Counted from the first letter of the stretch, positions 32,903 to 42,908 are shown. The stretch is DNA of 50,333 nt from Chlorobium sp. (GCA_028280025.1 JANQMO010000078.1:1-50333); one strand, 5' to 3'. Numbers and translations: made by a program. Notes: generated from the letters alone by a model not told the origin.

Positions 32903-33931
32903 ATGACCGATACAAAAAAACAGTTAACGGCCCAGGATTTCACGTCGAGCCAGGAAGTCAAATGGTGTCCGGGCTGCGGCGACCATGCTGCGCTTCAGCA
33001 GCTGAAAAACGCCATGGCGGATCTCGAACTCAAAACGGAAGATGTTGTTTTTGTCTCCGGTATCGGCTGCTCTTCACGACTGCCGTACTACGTGGCGACC
33101 TATGGAGTCCACGGCATTCACGGCAGGGCGATGGCAATCGGATCCGGACTGAAAGCAGCACGTCCTGACCTGAGCGTCTGGATAGCTACCGGTGACGGCG
33201 ATGCGCTCTCCATCGGCGGCAACCACTATATCCATACGATCAGAAGAAACCTTGACATGAATGTCATACTGTTCAACAACGAGATCTACGGTCTCACCAA
33301 AGGACAGTATTCTCCAACCTCAAAAGTCGGGCTAAGAACCGTCACCTCGCCTAACGGTGTGGTTGACTACCCGATGAACACCCTGGCACTGACGCTTGGG
33401 TCCGGAGGAACCTTCGTGGCGAGGGTTCTTGACAGGGATGGCAAATTCATGCGCGAGGTATTCAAACGAGCCGCAAAACACAGTGGAACGTCCGTTGTCG
33501 AGATCTACCAGAACTGCCCGATCTACAATGATGGCGCATTCGATCCGTTCACCGACCGCGACAGAAAAGCCGATACGACCATCTACCTCGAACAGGGCAA
33601 ACCGCTTGTATTTGGTAAAGACGGCAACAAGGGAATCAAGCTTGACGGATTCACACCTGTCATTGTGGACCTGAAAGACTCCTCGGTTTCCAAAGACGAT
33701 CTCTGGATACACGACGAGAAAGACAAGCTGAAAGCGAATATTCTCGCTGACTTCTTCGATGATCCCGACACGACGGAAAACTGTCTGCCCAGGCCGATCG
33801 GCATCTTTTATGTCGAAGACCGATTCACCTACGAAGAGGCTCTCGATGCACAGATTGCTCAGGCACAGTCCGGCGGCGAAGGGACGCTCGAGGAACTTCT
33901 CGCAGGTCCCAGCACCTGGACAGTCAAGTAA
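32903..33931 (+). CDS. korB: 2-oxoglutarate:ferredoxin oxidoreductase, beta subunit
   Basis: A 342-residue TPP-binding beta subunit. The start has VKWCPGCGDHAALQQL with the Cys pair, and the TPP motif is ATGDGDALSIGGNHYIHTIRRN followed by NNEIYGLTKGQYSPTS. No ferredoxin-like 4Fe-4S domain is fused, so electrons pass through a separate ferredoxin. It is translationally close to korA and is followed by a strong terminator 30 bases later, so the operon is korAB alone. Confidence 0.95.
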   Translation: MTDTKKQLTAQDFTSSQEVKWCPGCGDHAALQQLKNAMADLELKTEDVVFVSGIGCSSRLPYYVATYGVHGIHGRAMAIGSGLKAARPDLSVWIATGDGDALSIGGNHYIHTIRRNLDMNVILFNNEIYGLTKGQYSPTSKVGLRTVTSPNGVVDYPMNTLALTLGSGGTFVARVLDRDGKFMREVFKRAAKHSGTSVVEIYQNCPIYNDGAFDPFTDRDRKADTTIYLEQGKPLVFGKDGNKGIKLDGFTPVIVDLKDSSVSKDDLWIHDEKDKLKANILADFFDDPDTTENCLPRPIGIFYVEDRFTYEEALDAQIAQAQSGGEGTLEELLAGPSTWTVK

Positions 33932-33961
33932 CCCTCCAACAGAGAGTTACTGAAGAAAAGC

Positions 33962-33989
33962 AAAAAGCCGGTTTCATGCCGGCTTTTTT
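33962..33989 (+). terminator. Rho-independent terminator of korAB
   Basis: AAAAAGCCGG and CCGGCTTTTTT pair around a seven-base loop, followed by a T run. It lies 30 bases after the korB stop. Confidence 0.9.
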
Positions 33990-34064
33990 GCTTTCATATC
34001 GAGCGTTTTTATCTCGATGTTCCTGACAACTCAACAGTTCAACAAATCAACAACTCAACAATTC

Positions 34065-35075
34065 TCAGGCTTCTTCCTCGCCCCAGACGCCCATTCCTGC
34101 AAACTTCTCGATTCGTTCATTGACCAGATCACCCGGTTCTTTTGACAGCAAAACACGAAGCTCTTCGACAAGCACTGATGTAAGTGTACGCGCCATAGCC
34201 TCAGGATCGTGATGTGCACCGCCAAGCGGCTCAGGAATGATCCTGTCTACAAGCTTCTGATCCAGAAGGTCTTCGGCGGTCAGCTTCAACGCCTCTGCTG
34301 CCTGTTCCTTGAACTTCCAGCTCCGCCAGAGAATCGACGAACAGCTCTCGGGCGAGATCACCGAATACCAGGCGTTTTCCGCCATAAGAATGCGATCTCC
34401 GACACCGATGCCGATGGCACCGCCGCTGGCACCTTCGCCGATGATAACACAGATGATCGGCACACGAAGTCCTGACATTTCAAAAAGATTTTTCGCGATA
34501 GCCTCTGCCTGCCCCATTTCTTCAGCCTCGATGCCCGGGAACGCACCAGGAGTATCGATCAGCGTTATAACCGGCTTGTTGAATTTCTCTGCAAGCTTCA
34601 TGAGCCTGAGCGCTTTGCGGTACCCCTCGGGCTGGGCCATACCGAAATTCCGGTACAGATTGGACTTTGTATCCCTTCCTTTCTGGTGACCGATCACCAT
34701 GACGGTCTGCTCAAACCCTGTATCCTTGTCCTCCAGACTGGCAAATCCTCCAACGATCGCCTTGTCGTCCCGGTAGTGCCGATCACCGGAAAGCTCGACA
34801 AAGTCGTGCATCATCATGTAGATATAGTCAAGTGTGTAAGGCCGTTCAGGATGACGGGCGAGCTGAACCTTCTGCCATCGTGTCAGGTTCTGGTAAATCG
34901 ATTGACGAAGCACATCGACCTTGGATTCAAGGATTTCAATCTCCCGGTTGAGGCTTTCTGTTTCAGCAAGGTTATGATCGCCTGCACTTTTTTTCAAGCA
35001 GACCCGCATTTCGTGAAGTTTTTCTTCGAGCTCGAAAAGCGGCTTTTCAAAATCGAGAACTACGTTCTTTGCCAT
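34065..35075 (-). CDS. accA: Acetyl-CoA carboxylase carboxyltransferase alpha
   Basis: A 336-residue carboxyltransferase alpha subunit. It carries an N-terminal coiled coil (LDFEKPLFELEEKLHEMR), then the crotonase-like core with LTRWQKVQLARHPERPYTLDY, IDTPGAFPGIEAEEMGQAEAI and IIGEGASGGAIGIGVGDRI. Together with AccD it transfers CO2 from carboxybiotin to acetyl-CoA in fatty acid synthesis. The ATG at 35075 is chosen because the conserved MAKNVVLDFEKP begins there; an upstream start would lie in a terminator hairpin. It is separated from the accB-accC pair by the HU gene and efp. Confidence 0.96.
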   Translation of the reverse strand: MAKNVVLDFEKPLFELEEKLHEMRVCLKKSAGDHNLAETESLNREIEILESKVDVLRQSIYQNLTRWQKVQLARHPERPYTLDYIYMMMHDFVELSGDRHYRDDKAIVGGFASLEDKDTGFEQTVMVIGHQKGRDTKSNLYRNFGMAQPEGYRKALRLMKLAEKFNKPVITLIDTPGAFPGIEAEEMGQAEAIAKNLFEMSGLRVPIICVIIGEGASGGAIGIGVGDRILMAENAWYSVISPESCSSILWRSWKFKEQAAEALKLTAEDLLDQKLVDRIIPEPLGGAHHDPEAMARTLTSVLVEELRVLLSKEPGDLVNERIEKFAGMGVWGEEEA

Positions 35076-35095
35076 GAAAACAAATGCAATGTTAT

Positions 35096-35130
35096 AAAAA
35101 AAGCCCATCCGGTAGATACCGGATGGACTT
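35096..35130 (-). terminator. Terminator of the HU gene
   Basis: Read on the minus strand, CCATCCGGTA and TACCGGATGG pair around a two-to-four-base loop and are followed by a U run (35096-35102). It lies about 40 bases after the HU stop and ahead of accA, so accA needs its own promoter or read-through. Confidence 0.8.
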
Positions 35131-35170
35131 GATGAACATAAACCTGGGCTGCATGGGTCAAAACGATAAC

Positions 35171-35443
35171 TCAGGCAACCTCATCTTTCAACGCTTTGCC
35201 GGGCTTGAACTTGACCACTTTTTTCGCTGCAATGGAAATGGTCTCGCCAGTCTGGGGATTCCTCCCCTGCCGGGCTGCCCTCTCGCCTGTGGAAAACGTA
35301 CCAAAACCTACAAGAGTGATATCCTCGCCGGCTTTAAGACCTGCGGTCACGACATTAACAAAGGCATTGACCGCTCTTTCCGCGTCGGCTTTGGTCAAGC
35401 CTGCCTGAGATGCAATCTTCTCGACTAACTCGGCTTTAGACAT
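35171..35443 (-). CDS. HU-family DNA-binding protein
   Basis: A 90-residue histone-like protein. The start MSKAELVEKIASQAGLTKAD and the arm segment GFGTFSTGERAARQGRNPQTGE are typical of HU, with the DNA-intercalating Pro in RNPQTG. HU bends and compacts DNA as a dimer. The gene is monocistronic, with its own terminator. The length is normal for the family. Confidence 0.95.
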   Translation of the reverse strand: MSKAELVEKIASQAGLTKADAERAVNAFVNVVTAGLKAGEDITLVGFGTFSTGERAARQGRNPQTGETISIAAKKVVKFKPGKALKDEVA

Positions 35444-35794
35444 AGGATAAAAGTTTAGTGTTAAATCGATAATCAGTAAGCCTAATGGAAACTACATTAA
35501 AATCAATGTAACCAGTCTGTTTCAAACATGCAATCGATTTTTCTGCCTTGCTCCAACAACCGGACGGCATTTCATGATGAAAATGCCCTTCTCATTGCTG
35601 CTGCAGGCCACATTGTGCCGCAGCATGCAATTGGCAATCCCGTTGCACTGTATTATATTTAGGTTCTTGCCGGATGACAGGGATATGCTCTGCGGCAGAG
35701 AGACCTTCTTGTCCTGAGCCGGCTGTCACATGAAGGTCCGTTATAATCAGTTTCATTCAACTCTGTAAGTCTCCGCACAGGTTAGTTCGTACAT
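35444..35794. other. Divergent spacer between the HU gene and efp
   Basis: No gene is visible in 351 bases. The spacer presumably carries the divergent promoters of the HU gene and efp. I see no clear operator or riboswitch. Confidence 0.5.
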
Positions 35795-36361
35795 ATGACA
35801 TCAATAAGCACCATATCGAAAGGGTCGATCATCCGTTTCCGCGGTGAACCGCACAGAATTGAAAGCCTGGTCCACAGAACTCCCGGCAATTTACGTGCAT
35901 TCTACCAGGCCGGCATGAAAAACCTTAAAACCGGAAGAAATGTCGAGTACCGATTCAGTGCCAACGAAGCAGTCGACCTTATCACCACGGAAAGAAAACA
36001 GTATCAATATCTCTACAGGGAGAGTGACGGTTATGTCATGATGGACTCGGAAACATTCGATCAGATTACCATACCAAAAGAGACCATCGGGCCACCATCC
36101 CGTTTTCTCAAGGAAGGCATGCTTGTCGATATCGTCTTTGCCGACGACGGCTCGATCCTCGAAGCTGAACTTCCCATATTCGTCGAGCTTGAAATACATG
36201 AAACAAGCCCTGCAACCAAAGACGACAGGGCGACAAGCGGAACAAAACCGGCAATCGTAGAAACCGGCACGGAAGTCAATGTCCCCATGTTCATTCAAAC
36301 CGGCAGCATCATCCGCATCGATACGCGCAGCGGTGATTACATGGAACGGGTAAAAAAATAG
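35795..36361 (+). CDS. efp: Elongation factor P
   Basis: A 188-residue three-domain translation factor that relieves ribosome stalling at proline runs. The KOW-like domain I, the OB domain and the C-terminal signature (VPMFIQTGSIIRIDTRSGDYMERVKK) are all present. The loop that reaches the peptidyl-transferase centre reads RTPGNLRAF; aligned with E. coli PGKGQAF, the tip residue is Asn32 rather than Lys34, so the usual beta-lysine modification cannot occur. No epmA, epmB or earP gene is in the window. It is the first gene of a unit with accB (29 bases downstream) and accC. Confidence 0.95.
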   Translation: MTSISTISKGSIIRFRGEPHRIESLVHRTPGNLRAFYQAGMKNLKTGRNVEYRFSANEAVDLITTERKQYQYLYRESDGYVMMDSETFDQITIPKETIGPPSRFLKEGMLVDIVFADDGSILEAELPIFVELEIHETSPATKDDRATSGTKPAIVETGTEVNVPMFIQTGSIIRIDTRSGDYMERVKK

Positions 36362-36390
36362 AGCGTCGCTTAACCCAAAGCATTTACATT

Positions 36391-36870
36391 ATGAACCTCA
36401 AGGAAATACAGCAGCTCATCGATATGATCAACAAATCCGATCTCGATGAAGCAACAATCGAAGAAGGTGAATTCAAGATCACCTTGAAAAAAAATACGGT
36501 TGTTCCGGTGCTGCAGAGCACACCTCAACCAGTGCCGGCTCCTGTTCTGCAATCCCCTCCGCAGGCATCACCTCTTTCCGCGGCAGAATCCGTTTCGGCA
36601 GAGGGCGATCCCGGCACGGAAAAAAGGGATGGCCTGATAGAAATTCCTTCGCCAATTGTCGGAACATTTTACAGATCCCCGTCACCAGAGGCCGATCCAT
36701 TCGTCAATGTCAACGATCAAATAGAAAACGGCCGCGTGCTTTGCATCATCGAAGCAATGAAACTCATGAACGAAATCGAATCCGACGTTACAGGAACCGT
36801 CGTTGACATCCTGGTTGAAAACGGCCAGCCGGTAGAGTATGGCCAGCCGCTTTTCCTTATCAGGCCATAA
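36391..36870 (+). CDS. accB: Biotin carboxyl carrier protein
   Basis: A 159-residue BCCP of acetyl-CoA carboxylase. An N-terminal helical part (MNLKEIQQLIDMINKSDLDE) is followed by a Pro/Ala-rich linker (about 45-85) and a biotinyl domain with the EAMKLMNEIE motif, in which Lys124 carries biotin. It sits between efp and accC, as in many bacteria. The linker is of normal length. Confidence 0.95.
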   Translation: MNLKEIQQLIDMINKSDLDEATIEEGEFKITLKKNTVVPVLQSTPQPVPAPVLQSPPQASPLSAAESVSAEGDPGTEKRDGLIEIPSPIVGTFYRSPSPEADPFVNVNDQIENGRVLCIIEAMKLMNEIESDVTGTVVDILVENGQPVEYGQPLFLIRP

Positions 36871-36936
36871 CACTCAGACCTGTCCTTTTTTGACAAGCAG
36901 ACGACAATACCTCGCACAGCCAAAACGAACAAAACG

Positions 36937-38280
36937 TTGTTTAATAAAATTCTAATAGCAAACCGCGGTGAAATAGCGTTACGCGTCATGCAGACCTGCC
37001 GCGAGCTCGGTATCAGTACCGTTGGCGTCTATTCCACGGCTGACAGAGACTCACTCCATGTCCGATATGCCGATGAAGCGGTCTGTATAGGACCCTCACA
37101 GAGTAAAGAAAGTTACTTGAACATACCGCGAATTCTCGCCGCAGCCGAAATAACAAACGCCGACGCCATTCATCCGGGATACGGATTCCTGGCAGAAAAT
37201 GCAGATTTTGCCGAAGTATGCAGTTCATCCGGGATCAAGTTCATCGGACCGCATGCAGAGATGATCCGCAAAATGGGCGATAAAAACACCGCGAGGGAGA
37301 CAGTAGTCGCTGCCGGCGTGCCGGTCGTACCCGGCAGTGACGGCCTCGTTACATCAGTACAGGAAGCTCTCGACACTGCAGAAAAAATCGGCTATCCCAT
37401 CATCATCAAACCGACTGCCGGCGGCGGCGGAAAAGGGATGAGGGTTGTCAGCGAAGCCTCTCAGCTTGAAATGTCACTTGTCACGGCACAAAACGAGGCA
37501 AAGCAGGCATTCGGCAACGAAGGAGTCTATATTGAAAAGTTCATCGTCAATCCCCGTCATGTCGAAATACAGGTTCTTGGGGACCAGCACGGCAATACCA
37601 TGCATCTTGGCGAAAGGGACTGCACCATACAGCGTCGACACCAGAAACTTATCGAAGAAACACCCTCTCCGGCTGTTGACGACAATCTCCGGCAAAGAAT
37701 GGGAGCGGCCGCCGTCAAAGCAGCTGCCGCAATCGACTATGAAGGAGCAGGAACCGTCGAATTTCTTCTCGACAGCGACGGGAACTTCTATTTTATGGAG
37801 ATGAACACCCGCATCCAGGTTGAACACCCTGTTACCGAAGAACGGTACGATGTCGACCTGATAAAAGAGCAGATCCTTGTCGCTGACGAAAGTAACATCT
37901 CCGGGCGCACGTTCCAACCGAAAGGGCACGCCATAGAATGCCGCATCAATGCCGAAGACCCCGAACACAACTTTCGACCCTCACCGGGAGAACTGCAGGT
38001 ATTTCATACACCGGGCGGTCCCGGAGTCCGTGTCGACTCTCATGGTTATGCAAGCTACAGGGTTCCTCCCTACTATGATTCGCTGATAGCAAAGCTCGTT
38101 GTACACGCTGACACCAGGGAAGAAGCGATAGAACGCATGCTGCGCGCCCTTGACGAATTTATCGTTGTCGGCATCGCAACCACGATTCCCTTCCATAAAA
38201 AGCTTCTTATGACCGACGATTTCAGAAGCGGCCGCTTCGATACCGGCTATCTCGACAACTCGGGATTTTCGATGTCGTAA
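36937..38280 (+). CDS. accC: Biotin carboxylase
   Basis: A 447-residue ATP-grasp enzyme that carboxylates BCCP-biotin. Seen are the N-terminal KILIANRGEIALRVMQTCRE, the glycine-rich ATP loop PTAGGGGKGMRVV, HLGERDCTIQRRHQKLIEE and the catalytic EMNTRIQVEHPVTE segment. The frame starts with a TTG at 36937, and no ATG or GTG lies upstream in frame before the accB stop, so translation begins with a rare codon or by re-initiation after accB. A bidirectional terminator follows at 38356. Confidence 0.95.
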   Translation: MFNKILIANRGEIALRVMQTCRELGISTVGVYSTADRDSLHVRYADEAVCIGPSQSKESYLNIPRILAAAEITNADAIHPGYGFLAENADFAEVCSSSGIKFIGPHAEMIRKMGDKNTARETVVAAGVPVVPGSDGLVTSVQEALDTAEKIGYPIIIKPTAGGGGKGMRVVSEASQLEMSLVTAQNEAKQAFGNEGVYIEKFIVNPRHVEIQVLGDQHGNTMHLGERDCTIQRRHQKLIEETPSPAVDDNLRQRMGAAAVKAAAAIDYEGAGTVEFLLDSDGNFYFMEMNTRIQVEHPVTEERYDVDLIKEQILVADESNISGRTFQPKGHAIECRINAEDPEHNFRPSPGELQVFHTPGGPGVRVDSHGYASYRVPPYYDSLIAKLVVHADTREEAIERMLRALDEFIVVGIATTIPFHKKLLMTDDFRSGRFDTGYLDNSGFSMS

Positions 38281-38318
38281 GGGAAATCATCTTTCTTGAG
38301 CGGATAAAAAACACATAG

Positions 38319-38339
38319 GTCCTATGAGTTCTATAGGAC
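38319..38339. repeat. Short inverted repeat after accC
   Basis: GTCCTAT and ATAGGAC are perfect arms around seven bases and are followed by a related TTATAAGACCTATAAG. This low-complexity family may be a simple repeat of the genome; no function is evident. Confidence 0.4.
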
Positions 38340-38355
38340 TTATAAGACCTATAAG

Positions 38356-38388
38356 AAAAAGAGACGGCTCATCACCGTCTCTTTTTTT
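38356..38388. terminator. Bidirectional terminator between accC and rpoC
   Basis: AAAAAGAGACGG and CCGTCTCTTTTTTT pair around a seven-base loop with an A run on one side and a T run on the other. It can serve both accC (plus) and rpoC (minus). Confidence 0.9.
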
Positions 38389-38408
38389 ACAAGAATGTTT
38401 CTACGAGT

Positions 38409-41400
38409 TTATTCAGTCTGTTCAGCGTCTTCTTCCGCAGGGTCTGCTATTGCAGTGTCTTCAGCGGCAGCACCATTTTTCCCGTTGCCGGGAAAATCAA
38501 GAGAGAGTTTACGATACTTTTTCAGACCGGTTCCGGCAGGGATAAGCTTTCCGACGATAACGTTCTCCTTCAAACCGGCAAGGTTGTCGATTTTTCCGGC
38601 AACGGCTGCATCCGTAAGTACCTTGGTGGTTTCCTGGAACGACGCTGCCGAAATGACGCTTTCTGTCTGCAGAGCAGCACTTGTAATGCCGAGAAGAACA
38701 GGATGAGACGTTGCCTGCAGTGCCGGCTCGGTAACAATCAGGTTCTTGCTGTTCCTGCGCAGCTCCCTGTTGAGCTTGGTAATGTCGCGAACCTTGTACA
38801 ACTGCCCTTCATGAATCCTCGGAGGAGCATCTCCTCTCTCTACAACCCGGGCCTTTTCGGCGACATCGCTGTTGGCTTCGATAAATACGGTCTTGTCGAT
38901 GAGATCACCCGGCAGCAATTCGGTATCTCCAGGCTCTTCAACCCTTACTTTCTGGAGCATCTGACGAACGATAACCTCGAGATGCTTGTCGTTGATCTCG
39001 ACGCCCGCATTGATCTGGTAGACTTTCTGTATTTCATTCACCAGATACTGCTGTACGGCATTCGGACCCTGGATCCTCAGGATATCCTGCGGAGATATCG
39101 CTCCGTCTGTCAACGGTTCACCGGCATTGACTTCATCACCTTCGTTTGCAAGAACATGCTTTCCAACCTGTACGTAGTAATTCTTTTCCTCGCCAAACTC
39201 GTTTTTCACCCTGATCTCCTTACTGCTCCTGCGCTGCGGTCCGAAACTCACATAACCGTCAATCTCGGATACGATCGCAGGATCTGAAGGGATACGCGCC
39301 TCGAACAGCTCCGTCACTTTCGGAAGACCGGCCGTGATATCGCCACCGACGCGATCGAGGTTTCGCGGGACCTTGGCAAGCAGGTCGCCAAGCTTGACCT
39401 TTCTCTGGTCCTCGATAAAGAGGTTTGATTTAATCGGGACCGGATAGGTTTTCAGGACATCCCCGTCATCATTGACGATCAGTATGCGCGGTTCCCTCGT
39501 TTCAGAAGCCCTCAGCTTGGTTCTCCAGTTGATAATCACGTGCTGGACATACCCTGTCTGGGGATCGACCTCTTCCTTGTAGGTGACCCCTTTTTCGATA
39601 TCGACAAACTTGACCTGCCCCTCTGTTTCAGCGATGATCTGCGTGCTGTTGGGTTCACTGCTGAAAAGAACATCGTTTTTCGACACGATATCCCCGTTGC
39701 TGCAGGCAATATGCGCTCCATGCGGCACTTCATAGCGCTTCAGAACTTTTCCTGAGTCAGGATCGACAATATTGATCTTGCCGTTCTTCTGGATAACAAG
39801 CGTCTGGGTTTCAGGCATGCCGTCCTCATTGATGGTTTCCTGTTCGACGCTGCGGATACTTTCGAACTCGACCTGACCTTCAACAGAAGATTTTGTTTCG
39901 GTTTCCGCAATACCGCCCTGTGCCGTTCCTCCCTGGTGGAAGGTTCGGAGAGTGAGCTGCGTACCCGGTTCACCGATTGATTGTGCGGCAATAACCCCGA
40001 CAGCTTCGCCGATCTCGACAAGCTTGTGTACCGCCAGGTTGGTACCGTAACATTTCGAGCAGATACCCTGCTTCGACTCACAGGTCAGGACGGAACGGAT
40101 GTCCGCTTCGACAACACCGACATTTTTCTGGATCGCATCAGCCATATCGTCCGTAATGATCTCCCCTGCTGAAAGGACCAGTTCATCGGTAAGCGTATCG
40201 ATGATATCCCTCGATGCGACCCGGCCGCGGATTTTTTCACTGAACTTGATCTGGCCGCCGGTTTCCTCTTCAATGCCGCGCTCGACATGAATCCCCCTGG
40301 TCGTACCGCAATCTTCTTCGGTTACGATGACGTCCTGTGCGACATCGTGCAGCCGCCTGGTCAGGTAACCCGCATCGGCAGTTTTCAGCGATGTATCGGA
40401 AAGACCTTTACGGGCGCCGTGAGTGGAAACAAAATACTCGAGAACCGTCAGACCTTCCTTGAGGTTGGAAATAATAGGGTTCTCGATAATTTCACCCGGC
40501 TGACCGGACATCGATTTCTGGGGTCGGGCGATAAGGCCGCGCATCCCGGTAAGCTGGCGTACCTGCTCCCTCGATCCTCGGGCACCGGAGTCGAGCATCA
40601 TGAACAGGGGATTGAACCCGGCACGATCCTTTCGAAGTTTCTGGTACGATTCCTCTGCAACGATATTGGTAACTTTCTGCCAGACGTCGACAATCTGGTT
40701 ATAGCGTTCATTTTCAGTCAGCGTACCCCTGTTGTACTCCCTGATGATCTTGTTGCTTTCCTTTGAGGCTTTCTTGATATGCTGCACCTTGGCCTCAGGG
40801 ATGATGGCATCGGAAAGCCCGATTGAAAGCCCGCCTTTCATGGCGAAGTGGAATCCGACCTGCTTGATGTTGTCGAGAAACTCGGCCGCCGCGACATTAC
40901 CGACCTCGCCGGATATCTTTGAAATAAGTTCTTTGGCGCCTTTCTTGTCGATGACCTTGTTGACAAAACCGATCGCATCGGGAACATAGCGGTTGAAAGT
41001 CACCCTGCCCACCGTTGTCACCAGGACCCTGTTTTCCGATATCTCTTTTGTAAGCCACTCTTTCTTTTCAGCTTCGTCGTCGGGAATGATATCGAGCATT
41101 CTCAAAGGATCGAACTTCTGTTCCACCCGTCCGTTATACCTCACAAAAACAAGCGCATGAAGTCCGATACGTCCCTCATTGTATGCTATCATCACCTCGT
41201 CAGGGCCATAGAACACCTGTCCCTGACCTTTTTCTCCAGGCCTCGACTTGGTAAGGTAATACATGCCGAGCACCATATCCTGCGAAGGAACAGTAACCGG
41301 TTTACCTGATTGAGGCAGAATAAGGTTATGCGAAGAAAGCATAAGAAGCGTCGCCTCGAGCTGGGCTTCCTGGGAAAGCGGCACATGGACCGCCATCTGG

Positions 41401-42908
41401 TCACCATCGAAGTCGGCGTTGAATGCCGTACAGACAAGAGGATGGATCTGGAGCGCTTTGCCTTCGATCAGCACCGGCTGGAAAGCCTGAATGCCGAGAC
41501 GGTGAAGTGTCGGCGCACGGTTAAGCAGCACAGGACGGCCATCGATAACCTTCTCGAGAACATCCCATACCACAGGCTCTTTCTTGTCAATGAGCTTCTT
41601 TGCGGACTTCACCGATTTTGCAACCCCGCGTTCAACAAGACGCCTGATAACAAACGGCTGGAACAGTTCGATTGCCATACTTTTAGGCAAACCGCATTCA
41701 TGCAGCCTCAGTTCGGGACCGACGACAATAACCGAGCGCCCTGAATAATCGACACGCTTTCCAAGAAGATTCTGACGAAAACGGCCCTGCTTGCCTTTCA
41801 AGGCATCGGAAAGCGATTTCAACGGACGGTTCGATTCACCGGTCTTGACCGCGTTGGCCTTGCGGGAATTATCGAACAGAGCATCGACCGCTTCCTGAAG
41901 CATTCTTTTTTCGTTCCTGAGGATAACCTCGGGAGCACGGATATCGATGAGTTTCTTCAACCTGTTGTTGCGGATGATAACCCGCCGGTAAAGATCGTTG
42001 AGATCCGATGTCGCAAAGCGACCGCCTTCGAGCGGGACAAGAGGACGCAGCTCTGGAGGAATGACCGGAATGACCTCCATAACCATGTATTCAGGCTTGT
42101 TGCCTTCGTAGACATAAGGCTCGGGAGCCTCGTCTTCGGGAAAAAGCCCTGTCGATTTTTTTCTTGACTTTTTTACCGGCTCATAGCTTTTCCTGAACGC
42201 TTCTACAACCTTGAGACGTTTGAGAGCATCGGTTTTCTTCTGCTCGGATCCGCTCTCCCGAAGCACTTTGCGCAGTTCATCGGCCTGGGATTCAAGCTCG
42301 AGCCCTTTGAGCAGGGTGTGTATCGCTTCGCCGCCCATTTTAGCCACGAACTTTTTCGGATCGGTGTCATCGAGATCCTGATTGTCTTCGTATTCGGTAA
42401 TGATCTGGAAATACTGCTCTTCGGTCAGGCGGTCAAGCTTTTTGATGCCCTGTTTTTCACCGGGCTCACCGGGATTGATGACAACATAGACTTCGTAGTA
42501 GATAATCCTTTCGAGTTCCTTGGTCGAAAGATCGAGTAATGCCCCGATCTTGCTGGGCACGGAACGGAAAAACCATGTATGAACAACAGGAACCGCAAGG
42601 GAAATATGCCCCATTCGCTCCCGACGGACGCTTTTCATGGTAACTTCAACGCCGCAACGGTCACAGATGATGCCTTTATACCTGACTCGTTTGTATTTTC
42701 CGCAGTAGCACTCCCAGTCTTTTGTAGGACCGAAGATTTTCTCGCACATCAACCCGTCCCTTTCAGGTTTGAAGGTACGGTAATTGATCGTTTCGGGCTT
42801 GAGCACTTCGCCTCTCGAATGGGCAAGAATGCTTTCCGGTGAAGCAATGCTGAACTTTATCTTTGAAAAGTCACCCTTTATCGGTGATGCTCCCTGTGAA
42901 AAAATCAT
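38409..42908 (-). CDS. rpoC: RNA polymerase beta' subunit
   Basis: A 1499-residue beta' subunit. The N-terminal zinc site is CYCGKYKRVRYKGIICDRCG, the catalytic magnesium site is NADFDGDQM, and a second Cys cluster is CESKQGICSKCYG. The protein is a little longer than the E. coli one and ends in an acidic tail (AAAEDTAIADPAEEDAEQTE). It is the last gene of the rplKAJL-rpoBC operon, 71 bases after rpoB, and ends at a bidirectional terminator. Confidence 0.98.
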   Translation of the reverse strand: MIFSQGASPIKGDFSKIKFSIASPESILAHSRGEVLKPETINYRTFKPERDGLMCEKIFGPTKDWECYCGKYKRVRYKGIICDRCGVEVTMKSVRRERMGHISLAVPVVHTWFFRSVPSKIGALLDLSTKELERIIYYEVYVVINPGEPGEKQGIKKLDRLTEEQYFQIITEYEDNQDLDDTDPKKFVAKMGGEAIHTLLKGLELESQADELRKVLRESGSEQKKTDALKRLKVVEAFRKSYEPVKKSRKKSTGLFPEDEAPEPYVYEGNKPEYMVMEVIPVIPPELRPLVPLEGGRFATSDLNDLYRRVIIRNNRLKKLIDIRAPEVILRNEKRMLQEAVDALFDNSRKANAVKTGESNRPLKSLSDALKGKQGRFRQNLLGKRVDYSGRSVIVVGPELRLHECGLPKSMAIELFQPFVIRRLVERGVAKSVKSAKKLIDKKEPVVWDVLEKVIDGRPVLLNRAPTLHRLGIQAFQPVLIEGKALQIHPLVCTAFNADFDGDQMAVHVPLSQEAQLEATLLMLSSHNLILPQSGKPVTVPSQDMVLGMYYLTKSRPGEKGQGQVFYGPDEVMIAYNEGRIGLHALVFVRYNGRVEQKFDPLRMLDIIPDDEAEKKEWLTKEISENRVLVTTVGRVTFNRYVPDAIGFVNKVIDKKGAKELISKISGEVGNVAAAEFLDNIKQVGFHFAMKGGLSIGLSDAIIPEAKVQHIKKASKESNKIIREYNRGTLTENERYNQIVDVWQKVTNIVAEESYQKLRKDRAGFNPLFMMLDSGARGSREQVRQLTGMRGLIARPQKSMSGQPGEIIENPIISNLKEGLTVLEYFVSTHGARKGLSDTSLKTADAGYLTRRLHDVAQDVIVTEEDCGTTRGIHVERGIEEETGGQIKFSEKIRGRVASRDIIDTLTDELVLSAGEIITDDMADAIQKNVGVVEADIRSVLTCESKQGICSKCYGTNLAVHKLVEIGEAVGVIAAQSIGEPGTQLTLRTFHQGGTAQGGIAETETKSSVEGQVEFESIRSVEQETINEDGMPETQTLVIQKNGKINIVDPDSGKVLKRYEVPHGAHIACSNGDIVSKNDVLFSSEPNSTQIIAETEGQVKFVDIEKGVTYKEEVDPQTGYVQHVIINWRTKLRASETREPRILIVNDDGDVLKTYPVPIKSNLFIEDQRKVKLGDLLAKVPRNLDRVGGDITAGLPKVTELFEARIPSDPAIVSEIDGYVSFGPQRRSSKEIRVKNEFGEEKNYYVQVGKHVLANEGDEVNAGEPLTDGAISPQDILRIQGPNAVQQYLVNEIQKVYQINAGVEINDKHLEVIVRQMLQKVRVEEPGDTELLPGDLIDKTVFIEANSDVAEKARVVERGDAPPRIHEGQLYKVRDITKLNRELRRNSKNLIVTEPALQATSHPVLLGITSAALQTESVISAASFQETTKVLTDAAVAGKIDNLAGLKENVIVGKLIPAGTGLKKYRKLSLDFPGNGKNGAAAEDTAIADPAEEDAEQTE

